Below are positions 52,377 to 60,209 of a stretch of DNA of 64,000 nt, in pieces. A program made the position numbers and the translations under genes. Under the pieces are notes generated by a model. It saw only the letters and a program-made list of their open reading frames with translations. It searched no databases and was not told the origin of the DNA. Within the stretch, counting starts at the first letter, position 1; every line of letters starts with the position of its first letter. Source of the stretch: CAYSCW01 sp964429795 (GTDB taxonomy: Bacteria; Acidobacteriota; Aminicenantia; Aminicenantales; Aminicenantaceae); NCBI GenBank assembly GCA_964429795.1, contig CAYSCW010000011.1, forward strand, positions 14,310 to 78,309, read 5' to 3'.

Positions 52377-53060
52377 ATGAGCAATCATAAAGATTCTGAT
52401 TCCTTTTCACTTCAAAAGGAAAAACAGCTCAATTCTAGAACCAAAACCCTTATTTTTGTTCTCCAGATCATGCTTGTGGCCACACTCCTTATCATTTGGC
52501 TGAGCTCGACATCCATCCGCAGCAGTAAAAGCCTCTGGGTCCTCTTTTTCTACAGCTTCCCTTCTGAATTCCTGATCGCTGTGGTTCCCCATGAACCGAT
52601 CCTCATCTACTTTGGCAAATTCTATACTCCCTTCACCGTGGCTGCAGTAGCTATCATCAGCACATTGCTGACCGAGGCTCTGAATTACTCTGCTTTCAAA
52701 TACATAACCGATACCCAGTTTTTTCAGAAAATCAACCATAAAAAGACTGTCACTAAAATCATAAAACTCTTCCAGAAATCCCCCTTCTTGGCCCTTTGGA
52801 TAGCCGGGTTCACTCCTATCCCCTTTTATCCCTTCCGGTTCCTGGTGGTTTTAGCCCGTTACCCTCTGGTCCGATACTTGTTAGCCCTTTTTCTTTCTCG
52901 AACTCCACGCTTCTGCATCCTCGCTTATTTGGGCCATGCCATCAACATTCCTGATTATTTGCTGGTTGCTCTTTTTGTGGTTCTTATCGCTTCGATGAAT
53001 GTCAATTTTCTGAGGAAAATCTTGAAAAGGGACAGGAATAAAAAAGAGGATAACTCTTAG
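52377..53060 (+). CDS. VTT (SNARE-associated/DedA-like) membrane protein
   Basis: 227 residues with five or six membrane helices. Pattern of the VTT domain: FPSEFLIAVVPHEPILIYFG, VAAVAIISTLLTEALNYSAF, then FTPIPFYPFRFLVVLARYPL and LSRTPRFCILAYLGHAI, the helix-breaking G-F-T-P-x-P and R re-entrant region. DedA/VTT proteins are implicated in flipping lipids or lipid carriers across the membrane. That would suit this cluster, where it lies 26 bases after the radical SAM gene. Confidence 0.85.
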   Translation: MSNHKDSDSFSLQKEKQLNSRTKTLIFVLQIMLVATLLIIWLSSTSIRSSKSLWVLFFYSFPSEFLIAVVPHEPILIYFGKFYTPFTVAAVAIISTLLTEALNYSAFKYITDTQFFQKINHKKTVTKIIKLFQKSPFLALWIAGFTPIPFYPFRFLVVLARYPLVRYLLALFLSRTPRFCILAYLGHAINIPDYLLVALFVVLIASMNVNFLRKILKRDRNKKEDNS

Positions 53061-53070
53061 ATCCCTGGTT

Positions 53071-53178
53071 ATGGGAGCCACCGGATTTATCGGCAATCAT
53101 AGGTTTGATTGCACTTCTTTTTCGTTTTTGGTAAAAAGATTACGATCAATCAAAAGGTTCAACGGCCAATACAAATGA
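53071..53178 (+). pseudogene. Remnant of an NAD-dependent epimerase/SDR gene
   Basis: The 35-codon frame begins MGATGFIGNH, the dinucleotide-binding GxTGFIGxH turn that opens extended SDR epimerases (usually VTGATGFIGNH). Beyond residue 10 the sequence is unrelated, and the frame ends in TGA overlapping the next ATG as ATGA. The simplest reading is an internal deletion removing nearly all of an epimerase gene while keeping its first codons and perhaps its last. It lies 10 bases after the VTT gene stop. Confidence 0.5.
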
Positions 53179-54101
53179 ATAAGGCAGCCTCTCACTCCCT
53201 TCCGTTGAAAATCTCGTGCATCGTCAACCCTCAAGCTGCAAACAAAAAATGGCAGAGAAGAAAACGTACTCGTCAATTCCTCATGAGAAATCTCCGATCT
53301 GATGTCATTGACTTCCAGAAAAGCAAGAAACAGACCATAGAACTTGCCCAAAGATTGAGTCAAGACCACGATATCATCGTGGCAGTGGGCGGAGATGGCA
53401 CCATAGCTGATGTTGTCCAGGGAGTTATTAATGCCCGGAAGGAGCAGGACGTCATCTTGGGCATTCTTCCTCTGGGAAGTGGAAATGCTTTCCGCAAATC
53501 GCTTCACATACCCAAGAATATGAGAAAAGCCCTCAAAATCATCCAAGAAGCTTACACCCGAAAAATCGATTTGATCATGATTGAAAGAAAAGCAGCCGGT
53601 TTTGCCAGCATCGGAGCCACAGCACGAGTGACTCAAGAAAAGCTTAGGCATAAGATCTCAGGTCTCTTTGGACATCTCCTGGCAGGAAGAATCATACTGA
53701 GCTTCCCCAAAAAAGAAGTTGAGATTGAACTTATGGACGGCTATGACGATCAAGGTAAACACTTCAATATAAAAAAGCTTAAGCTGAAACTGTTCGACTG
53801 TGTCATCGGAAAAACCAGGTATTTTGGCTACAGTTGGAGAATTGCTCCTAAGGCAAAAATAGACGACGGTCTTCTCGATATCACCCTCTTCGAAACCAGC
53901 GGAGTAAAATATTTTCTTCTCTTCCCGCTCATTTATTTTGGCTTCTATCAGAGATCACAGAAACATTTCAAAGCTAAGCAGATGATCATCCGAGGAAAGT
54001 GCCTTCCGGTCCAATACAACGGTGAATTTCTGGCTGAAAGAAACAAAGTGCAGGTAGAAGTCCTTCCCAAAGCTTTAAGTATCATCACCTCAAAAAAGTA
54101 A
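53175..54101 (+). CDS. Diacylglycerol kinase-family lipid kinase
   Basis: 308 residues from the ATG at 53175, which overlaps the stop of the epimerase remnant as ATGA; a TTG at 53109 is the alternative. The catalytic domain is clear: ISCIVNPQAANKKW, AVGGDGTIADVVQGV (nucleotide-binding GGDGT) and ILPLGSGNAFRKSL, then the beta-sandwich C-terminal half ending VQYNGEFL. Members phosphorylate diacylglycerol, sphingoid bases or related lipid alcohols. With the neighbouring CDP-alcohol transferase it would supply or recycle a phosphorylated lipid. Confidence 0.92.
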   Translation: MNKAASHSLPLKISCIVNPQAANKKWQRRKRTRQFLMRNLRSDVIDFQKSKKQTIELAQRLSQDHDIIVAVGGDGTIADVVQGVINARKEQDVILGILPLGSGNAFRKSLHIPKNMRKALKIIQEAYTRKIDLIMIERKAAGFASIGATARVTQEKLRHKISGLFGHLLAGRIILSFPKKEVEIELMDGYDDQGKHFNIKKLKLKLFDCVIGKTRYFGYSWRIAPKAKIDDGLLDITLFETSGVKYFLLFPLIYFGFYQRSQKHFKAKQMIIRGKCLPVQYNGEFLAERNKVQVEVLPKALSIITSKK

Positions 54102-54214
54102 GAAGGACAGCCTGGATGTGTTGACCATCTGAAGAATTTATTTTAAGAGGTGAAACAGGGAAAACTCAAACAAAAGCAGAGCTTTTCCGAACAGGAAAGA
54201 TTTCTTTTGATGCC

Positions 54215-54811
54215 TCATGAGGATGGAGAAGGCATGATGATCGCACCAGTTGAAAAATCTCCGTATACTTCAGCCTCTCCTCTTAAGAAAAGAAGGCCGA
54301 CGTAAGCTGCGGTGGCAGCATCCAGTTCATGAACAGAGGCCGTTTTCTTCAGTCCCCTGATCCCCAAGTCCTTTAAGCCCTGAAGTAGACCGATGGGGTC
54401 ATGCTTGACCCTGGGAAAACCCAGAATATCCTGGGCACCCCCAGGATAGGCCTCCACCACATAGATCTTCATCGTCTCCAGAGAATTTCTGAGATGGATG
54501 CCCCTCTCCGTCAGTTTTCTCATAGGGCCCAACGTTATGGGGAAAAAGGGGATTCTTCTCCTTCTCAGTTCCTCATCGCAAGGTCTGAGGTGCTGTGTGT
54601 TTTTCTCTTCGATAGACTTCCTTCCAGGAGGAAGAGTGAGGGGAGCATCCACAGCAACCAGGTCAGGAACTTTCTCTTGGATCCAGCCGATAATCTCCTG
54701 ATCTGAAAAGAGAAGGGAGGTGCTTGCCTGAAGACCTCGAAGGAGACACATTCCGCTGGGGCGGCTGGGAACTCCAGCCAAATCCACTCCGATAACTTCG
54801 AAATTCTTCAA
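54215..54811 (-). CDS. DUF429 family protein (RNase H-like fold)
   Basis: About 198 residues. FEVIGVDLAGVPSRPSGMCL, DLVAVDAPLTLP, RRRRIPFFPITLGPMRKL and VVEAYPGGAQDILG are the conserved DUF429 blocks; acidic residues in the first two fit a metal-dependent RNase H-type site. Function is not established (predicted nuclease). The TTG at 54811 is taken as start because AAGGAG lies upstream and the conserved strand follows directly. A GTG at 54844 in the same frame is an alternative. Confidence 0.85.
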   Translation of the reverse strand: MKNFEVIGVDLAGVPSRPSGMCLLRGLQASTSLLFSDQEIIGWIQEKVPDLVAVDAPLTLPPGRKSIEEKNTQHLRPCDEELRRRRIPFFPITLGPMRKLTERGIHLRNSLETMKIYVVEAYPGGAQDILGFPRVKHDPIGLLQGLKDLGIRGLKKTASVHELDAATAAYVGLLFLRGEAEVYGDFSTGAIIMPSPSS

Positions 54812-54868
54812 CCCGTCTGCTCCTTGGTAAGGATACTTGTTCACAAAAAGAAAAAAGACAATTCAAAA

Positions 54869-55789
54869 TCAAGACTTTACAACCAGCCTGCGCAGGGCTT
54901 GGACAACTGGAGAAGGAAAAGAACGGCCCTCTAGTTCTTCGATATTCTCCAAGAATCTGACTCCTTTTTCCATTAAAGAAGGATGGCCCGTGGAAACTCT
55001 ATCATACATATCTGCTAAGGCAATAATGCTGCTCCCGATGGGAATCTCTTCCAGACTCTTATCCATAATATCTTCTTGCTCGACATAATAATGGAAGTAG
55101 CCAAAGAGCAGGGGCTCGATCTCTTTCAATAGAGAGGCTGTTGTTTTGAGCATCACCTGTTCTTTATCACTCAGCTCAGATGGAGATAATCCTTCTCCCA
55201 TAAAATTCAACACTTCCTCGAAAAGAGGAAGGTTGACCCTCAGATCCCCTGCCTCATGGAGAAGAGCCGCCGATTTGATATTTTCGATATGTCTTGTATC
55301 CAGCCCTACTTCCTGGGCAATCTTTCCGGCAAGTAAGGAAACTCTTAACGAGCGAGGCCTTTCCTCATCTGCCATTTCCAAGTACTTGAGCATGATTTCC
55401 AAGACTCCGATGTAGGCTCTCCTCAGGTTTTTCACCTTGTTTTCTCTCTGTTCAGAGACCAAACCGATTATAGCTCCTGTCAGTATCAAAAAGCTTCCCC
55501 AGGCGAGGAGGGTGATGAGCACATCCAGGTTAAACTCCTGGCCTTGACCAAAAAAGAGGTTGGAGAAAATAAGATAGAGGATGACCAGAAGCACACAAAA
55601 TATGCCGGTCAAAACAGCCTGTCTTTTACCCAGATAATATCCCGAAAGAATGACAGGGAGAAAGAAAAAGTTAAGAAAGGCAAGCTTGTAATGAACCAGA
55701 AAAGCAATGGCCAAAATACCGATAAAAATAAGGATGATCAGAGCCAGCTCAAAGCGCTGGAGGAAGAAAGTCTTGAGCCTTCCCATCAT
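54869..55789 (-). CDS. Membrane protein with degenerate HD-GYP-like domain
   Basis: 306 residues. Residues ~12-115 contain four membrane helices (LALIILIFIGILAIAFLVHY; LGKRQAVLTGIFCVLLVILY). The C-terminal half matches the HD-GYP arrangement (LRVSLLAGKIAQEVGLDTRH, IKSAALLHEAGDLRV, SIIALADMYDRV). The metal-binding HD pair reads HE in LLHEAGD, where HDIGK is expected, and the GYP stretch is absent. It is therefore probably not an active cyclic-di-GMP phosphodiesterase and may be a signalling scaffold. The gene is divergent from sppA. Confidence 0.75.
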   Translation of the reverse strand: MMGRLKTFFLQRFELALIILIFIGILAIAFLVHYKLAFLNFFFLPVILSGYYLGKRQAVLTGIFCVLLVILYLIFSNLFFGQGQEFNLDVLITLLAWGSFLILTGAIIGLVSEQRENKVKNLRRAYIGVLEIMLKYLEMADEERPRSLRVSLLAGKIAQEVGLDTRHIENIKSAALLHEAGDLRVNLPLFEEVLNFMGEGLSPSELSDKEQVMLKTTASLLKEIEPLLFGYFHYYVEQEDIMDKSLEEIPIGSSIIALADMYDRVSTGHPSLMEKGVRFLENIEELEGRSFPSPVVQALRRLVVKS

Positions 55790-55972
55790 ACTGATCCTCT
55801 GAAAATTCCTCGCTTTAAGTCTTTATTCCTGCCTCCCTTTTGGAGCAGACGGACTCTCATTGATAAGCTGAATTTAAAGGCTTGAGATATTTATACCATC
55901 CCCAGGGGGTTAAGTCAACCAACTCCTGGCTTCCTTTTTCAGGAAAGACCTGGTTTTGTCTTTTACTGTATA

Positions 55973-55981
55973 TGATATAAT
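55973..55981 (+). promoter_or_regulatory. Extended -10 promoter of sppA
   Basis: TGATATAAT: a perfect TATAAT (55976-55981) with the extended -10 TG, 36 bases before the sppA ATG. No good -35 hexamer is seen at 17 bases, which extended -10 promoters tolerate. Confidence 0.45.
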
Positions 55982-56017
55982 CAAATGTCTTCCAAAACAT
56001 GCTTGCCAGGAGGAATA

Positions 56018-56989
56018 ATGAACAATAAACTGGCTTGGAGCCTGGTTCTTGTTTTTCTGTTTTCTGGATGTGCGGCACACTTGCACTTTGACTTCCTGGG
56101 AAAGGATGAAATAGCAGAGGTTGTCCTTCTCAAAAGCAGAGCAAAAGAGAAAATCCTCATCCTCGATATCTCAGGAATCATCGGATCTTCCATCCGGCCC
56201 GGTCTCCTTGAAAGGGAGGGAGACATCCTCTCTCAGGTTTATTACAGACTAGAAAAAGCCTCTGAAGATCAGTGGATCAAGGGAGTCATCCTTCGTCTGG
56301 ATACTCCAGGAGGAGAAGTCACAGCAAGCGATATCCTCTACAATGAGATCGTAAGATTTAAGGAAAGGACAGGCCTTCCTGTGGTGGCCTTGATGATGGG
56401 ACTTGCAGCTTCAGGCGGCTATTATGTGGCCTCCGCCTGTGACCATATCATCGCCCATCCCTCAACTATCACAGGAAGTATCGGTGTGATATCGGTCTTT
56501 CCCAACCTACAAGGGCTTTTTTCCAAAATCGGGATTGAGGTGAATGTCATCAAGTCAGGAAATCTGAAAGACTCAGGGTCGGCGTTTCGGAATCTTACAG
56601 ATGAAGAAAAGCAGATCTTCCAAGACGTCGTGGATAACTTTTATCAGAGATTCTTGGAAGTGATTTATTCCCGAAGGAAGGATGTCCTGTCTATGGAAGA
56701 GCTCAAAACACTTGCAGATGGACGCGTCTACACTTCTTCTCAGGCCTTCGAACTTAAACTCATAGACAAAGTGGGCTACTTCGATGATGCTTTAAAAGAA
56801 GTCCTCACTCGTGCTTCCTTGAAAGAGGCAAACGTCATCGCTTACACCTACTACCCCAAATCCAAAACAAACATCTATGCTGACAACCTGAGCTCAACCG
56901 CCCTTTGGAAAGAAAAGAGTATGGAGAAAACTCTTCTCTCATTGAAAAGCGGCTTTTATTATCTCTGGCTTCCCCAGCTCGCGCCGTAA
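56018..56989 (+). CDS. sppA: Signal peptide peptidase SppA (36K type)
   Basis: 323 residues from the ATG at 56018 (SD AGGAGGA). The N-terminus is a signal or lipoprotein-like anchor with cysteine at residue 18 (FLFSGC; phenylalanine at -3 makes lipidation less sure). It is an S49 serine protease with Ser132 in GLAASGGYYVAS as nucleophile and Lys184 in SGNLKDSGS as general base, matching the Ser-Lys dyad of single-domain SppA. VILRLDTPGGEVTASD and TITGSIGVI are typical. It cleaves leftover signal peptides in the membrane. Confidence 0.93.
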   Translation: MNNKLAWSLVLVFLFSGCAAHLHFDFLGKDEIAEVVLLKSRAKEKILILDISGIIGSSIRPGLLEREGDILSQVYYRLEKASEDQWIKGVILRLDTPGGEVTASDILYNEIVRFKERTGLPVVALMMGLAASGGYYVASACDHIIAHPSTITGSIGVISVFPNLQGLFSKIGIEVNVIKSGNLKDSGSAFRNLTDEEKQIFQDVVDNFYQRFLEVIYSRRKDVLSMEELKTLADGRVYTSSQAFELKLIDKVGYFDDALKEVLTRASLKEANVIAYTYYPKSKTNIYADNLSSTALWKEKSMEKTLLSLKSGFYYLWLPQLAP

Positions 56990-57020
56990 GAAGAGAGGAC
57001 CATCTCTTACCCGGTAGGAA

Positions 57021-57425
57021 TCAGCCGCCAATCCTTATTTTTATCTCAAAGGCTGGAGCCTTCTGAATATGGGCTTCCACAGCACAGCTGTGAACAGAAC
57101 GGATAATGGCCCGCCGGTATTTTTCAGGAAATTCTTCAGGAAGCCGAGCCTCCAGGATGATCTTCTCGATCATCTTGGTCTCCGCACTCTTTTCCGTGCT
57201 CATGATAAGCGAGGCCTTCTCTGCAGGAATTCCTCTGTTCTGACAGAAAGCCAGAACATAAAAACCGGCGCAGGTGGCGATGGACGCCAGGAATAAATCG
57301 AATGGAGCAGGAGCAGAACCTTCACCTCCTGCGTAGACAGGCTGGTCTGTTTTTATGGTGAATCCCCTGTATTTAGCATCCACCCTCATCCCTCCTGGAA
57401 AAGTCACTTTCATTTGTTCTCTCAC
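57021..57425 (-). CDS. OsmC family peroxiredoxin-like protein
   Basis: 134 residues, typical length. Two conserved cysteines sit in ASIATCAGFYVLAFC and HSCAVEAH, the OsmC pair that reduces organic hydroperoxides or acts on thiols. GGEGSAPAPFDLFLAS is the family block before the first cysteine. Translation probably starts at GTG (57423-57425), which has AAGGAG seven bases upstream; an ATG 12 bases downstream is possible. The upstream region contains repeat A copy 2. Confidence 0.92.
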   Translation of the reverse strand: MREQMKVTFPGGMRVDAKYRGFTIKTDQPVYAGGEGSAPAPFDLFLASIATCAGFYVLAFCQNRGIPAEKASLIMSTEKSAETKMIEKIILEARLPEEFPEKYRRAIIRSVHSCAVEAHIQKAPAFEIKIRIGG

Positions 57426-57507
57426 TTCAAAACTCCTTTGCTATGGAAAATACAAAACTGTATTTTAATATAGATTCAGGCATTGTCAAAAAAATCTATT
57501 CTTCCGT

Positions 57508-57702
57508 AAGCATCCTTATTTCCGTGACGGTTTCGACAGCAGTCAGGTAAGCTGAGGTGGAAGCCATCCGGAGGCGAGCGGGCATGGTTCCTCGAAGAGG
57601 AGAGCGAGCCGAGGAATAAGCGGATTTTCCTCGCTGGGGAAAATTCGCGGGCTGACGAATCAGCTTACCTGACTATTACTCCATCACGGAAATGGGATGC
57701 TT
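57508..57702. repeat. Palindromic repeat family A, copy 2
   Basis: 195 bp. The core 57542-57673 (132 bp) is bounded by the same perfect 14-bp inverted repeats as copy 1 and is in the same orientation as copy 1, with only scattered substitutions. The left arm (34 bp) matches the reverse complement of the right arm of copy 1 at 30 of 34 positions. The right arm (29 bp) matches the reverse complement of copy 1's left arm with one indel and three mismatches. The arm stem carries a compensatory change: TTCTGTGA/TCACAGAA in copy 1 is TTCCGTGA/TCACGGAA here. It lies 83 bp upstream of the osmC-type gene. Confidence 0.95.
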
Positions 57703-57876
57703 CCATTCTTCCTTAAGCATTTCCATTAATTTCTTGATAAATATATCTGATTTTAAAAATCTGGCAGCAATGAGAATTGTCAGTGAGGAAGCCCCTGTCT
57801 AACAGGAAGACTCCCAGCGGGGATACCTTTTATGATTCTAGTTGTAAATTCAATGAGAAGGAAAATATGCACCGCA

Positions 57877-57956
57877 TGAGGCGACGGTTTCCCTCCATCC
57901 GAAGCCCATAGTAGAGGATGGGAGGGTCTTGGTGAGGATGGATGGGAACCGCCGTT
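57877..57956. repeat. Palindromic repeat family B, copy 1
   Basis: About 80 bp. The arms CGGTTTCCCTCCATCC and GGATGGATGGGAACCG pair imperfectly around an inner stem CCCAT/ATGGG. The spacer GAGGGTCTTGG and the block CCATCCGAAGCCCAT recur in copy 2 at the right edge. It sits 20 bases past the stop of the TrmH-type gene and might double as a terminator, but it lacks a T-run. Confidence 0.85.
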
Positions 57957-57975
57957 GTGATTGATCATACCATCA

Positions 57976-58728
57976 TTAGCTATCAGGGAAATGCTTTCTC
58001 TCCTCCACACCTTTGGAAAACAGAGCCAACAAGAGCTCTCTATCTTTCGAATTAATGTGCAAACGTCCCAAAAGACCGTGAATTCTCTCTGTCATATGCA
58101 CTCTATTTGTTTTGTGGATAAATCCCTTGGCTTCGATCTTCTCCAGAATCCTTTGTATGCACTCCTCCTGTTCTCCTCGAGGCAAGGGCATCTCTTCGCT
58201 TTCTCTTTTCTTTTCGGGTTTCTGCTGAAAGTAAAGAGAAAACAAGATGGTCAAAACAGCAGAGGAAAGGTTGTAAGAAGGCTGGCAGCAGGCTTGGGGG
58301 ATGGTGAAAACAAAATTAGCGCTCTTCAGCTCTTCAGAAGTGAGGCCAGTCCTTTCGCAACCAAAAAGAAGCCCAATCTTTACCTGCGGAGGGAAGGCAA
58401 GCATTCGGGAAACCGCCTCCTCCATAGTGAGTAGTATAAAATTCTTCCTTCTCTTCGAGGTGGAAGCAAAAACAACATTCAAATCTGCAGCGGCTTGGGC
58501 TACTGTGTCGAAAAATTGAGCATTTTCCAAAATTTCCTGGGCATGAACAGCTACTGAGTAAGACCTTGAATCTAGAGAATCCATTCCCACGACACGCAAA
58601 CTCGCGAACCCTGTGTTTTTCATATTTCTGGCAACAAGCCCGATGTTTTCCGGATTTTCCGGTCTGGAAAGAACTAGCGTAAAACTATTGCTGAACGTCG
58701 TCTCTCTTTTTTTGATTCTCCTGGTCAT
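57976..58728 (-). CDS. TrmH/TrmJ-family (SpoU) RNA 2'-O-methyltransferase
   Basis: 250 residues with the SPOUT knot motifs in order: RPENPENIGLVARNMKNTGF (motif 1), LLFGCERTGLTSEEL (motif 2) and IPQACCQPSYNLSSAV (motif 3, SAM-binding N-L-S). The C-terminal ~90 residues form a helical extension, like TrmJ proteins that methylate the ribose of tRNA position 32. The exact target is not certain. It is 106 bases downstream of dut on the same strand. Confidence 0.9.
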   Translation of the reverse strand: MTRRIKKRETTFSNSFTLVLSRPENPENIGLVARNMKNTGFASLRVVGMDSLDSRSYSVAVHAQEILENAQFFDTVAQAAADLNVVFASTSKRRKNFILLTMEEAVSRMLAFPPQVKIGLLFGCERTGLTSEELKSANFVFTIPQACCQPSYNLSSAVLTILFSLYFQQKPEKKRESEEMPLPRGEQEECIQRILEKIEAKGFIHKTNRVHMTERIHGLLGRLHINSKDRELLLALFSKGVEERKHFPDS

Positions 58729-58834
58729 TTAACTATTATAATTAAGCTCTAAAAGAAAGGCGAGGCAGATAATATGAAGAGAATTCAGTACCAGAGGCAA
58801 AGAAAAAAGTCAAAGGAAAATACAATCCCGCAGG

Positions 58835-59257
58835 TCAGTATTTTCCGGTGCTCCCGAATCCCCTCTCACCCCGGGATGTTTCCTTAAGAGTATCTGACTC
58901 GACAACTTTGATTTCTTCCACAGGCTGAATCAACATCTGCGCCACCTTCATACCCTTTTCTATAACAAAAGGCTTATTCCTCAGATTGGCCATGACCACC
59001 TTGACTTCGCCCCTGTATCCTGAATCGATCACACCGGCCAGGCGATGCACACCTTGGAGGGAAAGACCACTCTTATCCCAGATCAAGCCCACGAATCCTT
59101 GGGGAATAGCCACCTGGATGCCTGTGGGTACAGCCAGGATTTGACCATCTTCCAAAACACAATCGATCGAAGAGAAAAGATCCAGACCAGCGTCTCCCCT
59201 ATGGCTGTATTGGGGCAGTCTGGCATCCTTCTGGATTCTTTTCACTTTGATTTCCAT
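58835..59257 (-). CDS. dut: dUTP diphosphatase
   Basis: 140 residues, normal for trimeric dUTPase. All five motifs are seen: DAGLDLFS (1), WDKSGLSLQG (2, normally PRSG), AGVIDSGYRGEV (3, with catalytic Asp and Tyr), MLIQPV (4) and RGERGFGSTG (5). It hydrolyses dUTP to dUMP, keeping uracil out of DNA and feeding dTMP synthesis. Its ATG is three bases past the nrdG stop, so it shares the anaerobic ribonucleotide reductase operon, a sensible pairing in dNTP supply. Confidence 0.96.
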   Translation of the reverse strand: MEIKVKRIQKDARLPQYSHRGDAGLDLFSSIDCVLEDGQILAVPTGIQVAIPQGFVGLIWDKSGLSLQGVHRLAGVIDSGYRGEVKVVMANLRNKPFVIEKGMKVAQMLIQPVEEIKVVESDTLKETSRGERGFGSTGKY

Positions 59258-59260
59258 AGT

Positions 59261-59959
59261 TCAGATTCCCTCGACTCTCACTTCTTCAAAAAAGGGCTCT
59301 GCGATCCTGGCCATGAGCTGTATTTCTTCACGAGAATAGGGAATTCTATGGAGATAGTCGGTATCGAGTGTATTGACGGGCAAAAATTGCTGGATCTGGA
59401 AGATTTTAGACCCTTTGAGCATCTGACTCAACTCCAGGATATCATCGGCTCCCACCAATCCTGGAACGACTGTGGTGCGAAAGAAATATCTAAGTCCCGA
59501 ATCCCTTACTATTTCTATGCTCTTTACGATATCCTCTGTCCTGACTTGCGCCTTCACCACCTCTCCATATCTCTCTAGCGGCGCCTTGACATCCATAGCC
59601 ACACAATCGATCAGACCCTCATGAATTAACCTTTCAAGACGGGAAGGCAAGGAGCCGTTGGTATCGATCTTTATCCGAAGGTTTCTGTCTTTTATGAGAG
59701 AAAGAAGGAGATCTAGATCCTCATGAAGCAGGGGCTCCCCACCAGAAATACAGATGCCGTCAAGCCAATTCTTCCTTGCATCCAAGAAGCCCATAAAGTA
59801 ATCCAGAGGAAAGGAGGGAAGGCTCTCCGCTCGTAACACCAGGTCTGAATTATGACAGTAGGGACACCGGAAATTGCATCCCCCTAAGAATACGGTGGAG
59901 GAAATGTGTCCGGGGAAATCTTTGGGGGCAAACTTTTCTAATCCCTTGATTTCAACCAC
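59261..59959 (-). CDS. nrdG: Anaerobic ribonucleoside-triphosphate reductase activating protein
   Basis: 232 residues. LGGCNFRCPYCHNSDLV holds the CxxxCxxC radical SAM cluster, ICISGGEPLLHEDLD the SAM-binding GGE motif and VAMDVKAPLERY the later conserved block. It installs the glycyl radical in NrdD. The start is GTG (59957-59959), overlapping the upstream thioredoxin-fold gene by 22 bases. At 232 residues it belongs to the longer NrdG type common in anaerobes. Confidence 0.94.
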   Translation of the reverse strand: MVEIKGLEKFAPKDFPGHISSTVFLGGCNFRCPYCHNSDLVLRAESLPSFPLDYFMGFLDARKNWLDGICISGGEPLLHEDLDLLLSLIKDRNLRIKIDTNGSLPSRLERLIHEGLIDCVAMDVKAPLERYGEVVKAQVRTEDIVKSIEIVRDSGLRYFFRTTVVPGLVGADDILELSQMLKGSKIFQIQQFLPVNTLDTDYLHRIPYSREEIQLMARIAEPFFEEVRVEGI

Positions 59960-60204
59960 TGTGAAAGCTCCTGCTCGCTGTTCAGCACAGCCGAGACTCT
60001 TTCATCTTGCTGAAGGATGAGCGTGGGTATGATGATGGCACCCTTGTCGTCACGCTTTAGAACACCCAAAAATTCTCTGATCTTTTTTTTGCTTTCCTTT
60101 TTAACCAAGTTGTATTCCCGGCCCTGCAAGTGCGTCTTTTCCAGAGAGCCTTTGAGAGCTTCACATTTGGAACAATTGGAATAGGTAAACAAAAAATACT
60201 CCAT
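59938..60204 (-). CDS. Glutaredoxin/thioredoxin-fold protein of the nrd operon
   Basis: 88 residues from the ATG at 60202-60204 (AGGGTGA upstream; a GTG nine bases earlier overlaps the nrdD stop and is possible). YSNCSKCEALKGSL has a CxxC redox site at the position of glutaredoxin/NrdH, and IIPTLILQQDERV supplies the cis-proline. It is probably an electron donor or thiol helper for the class III reductase or its activase. Placement between nrdD and nrdG supports that, though many class III enzymes use formate instead. Confidence 0.82.
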   Translation of the reverse strand: MEYFLFTYSNCSKCEALKGSLEKTHLQGREYNLVKKESKKKIREFLGVLKRDDKGAIIIPTLILQQDERVSAVLNSEQELSQWLKSRD

Positions 60205-60209
60205 GAGCT

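Noticed and set aside
57877..57956. Repeat B copy 1 considered as the terminator of the TrmH-type gene
   Set aside because: The stem is imperfect and no T-run follows on the minus strand; recurrence at the window edge favours a repeat element.
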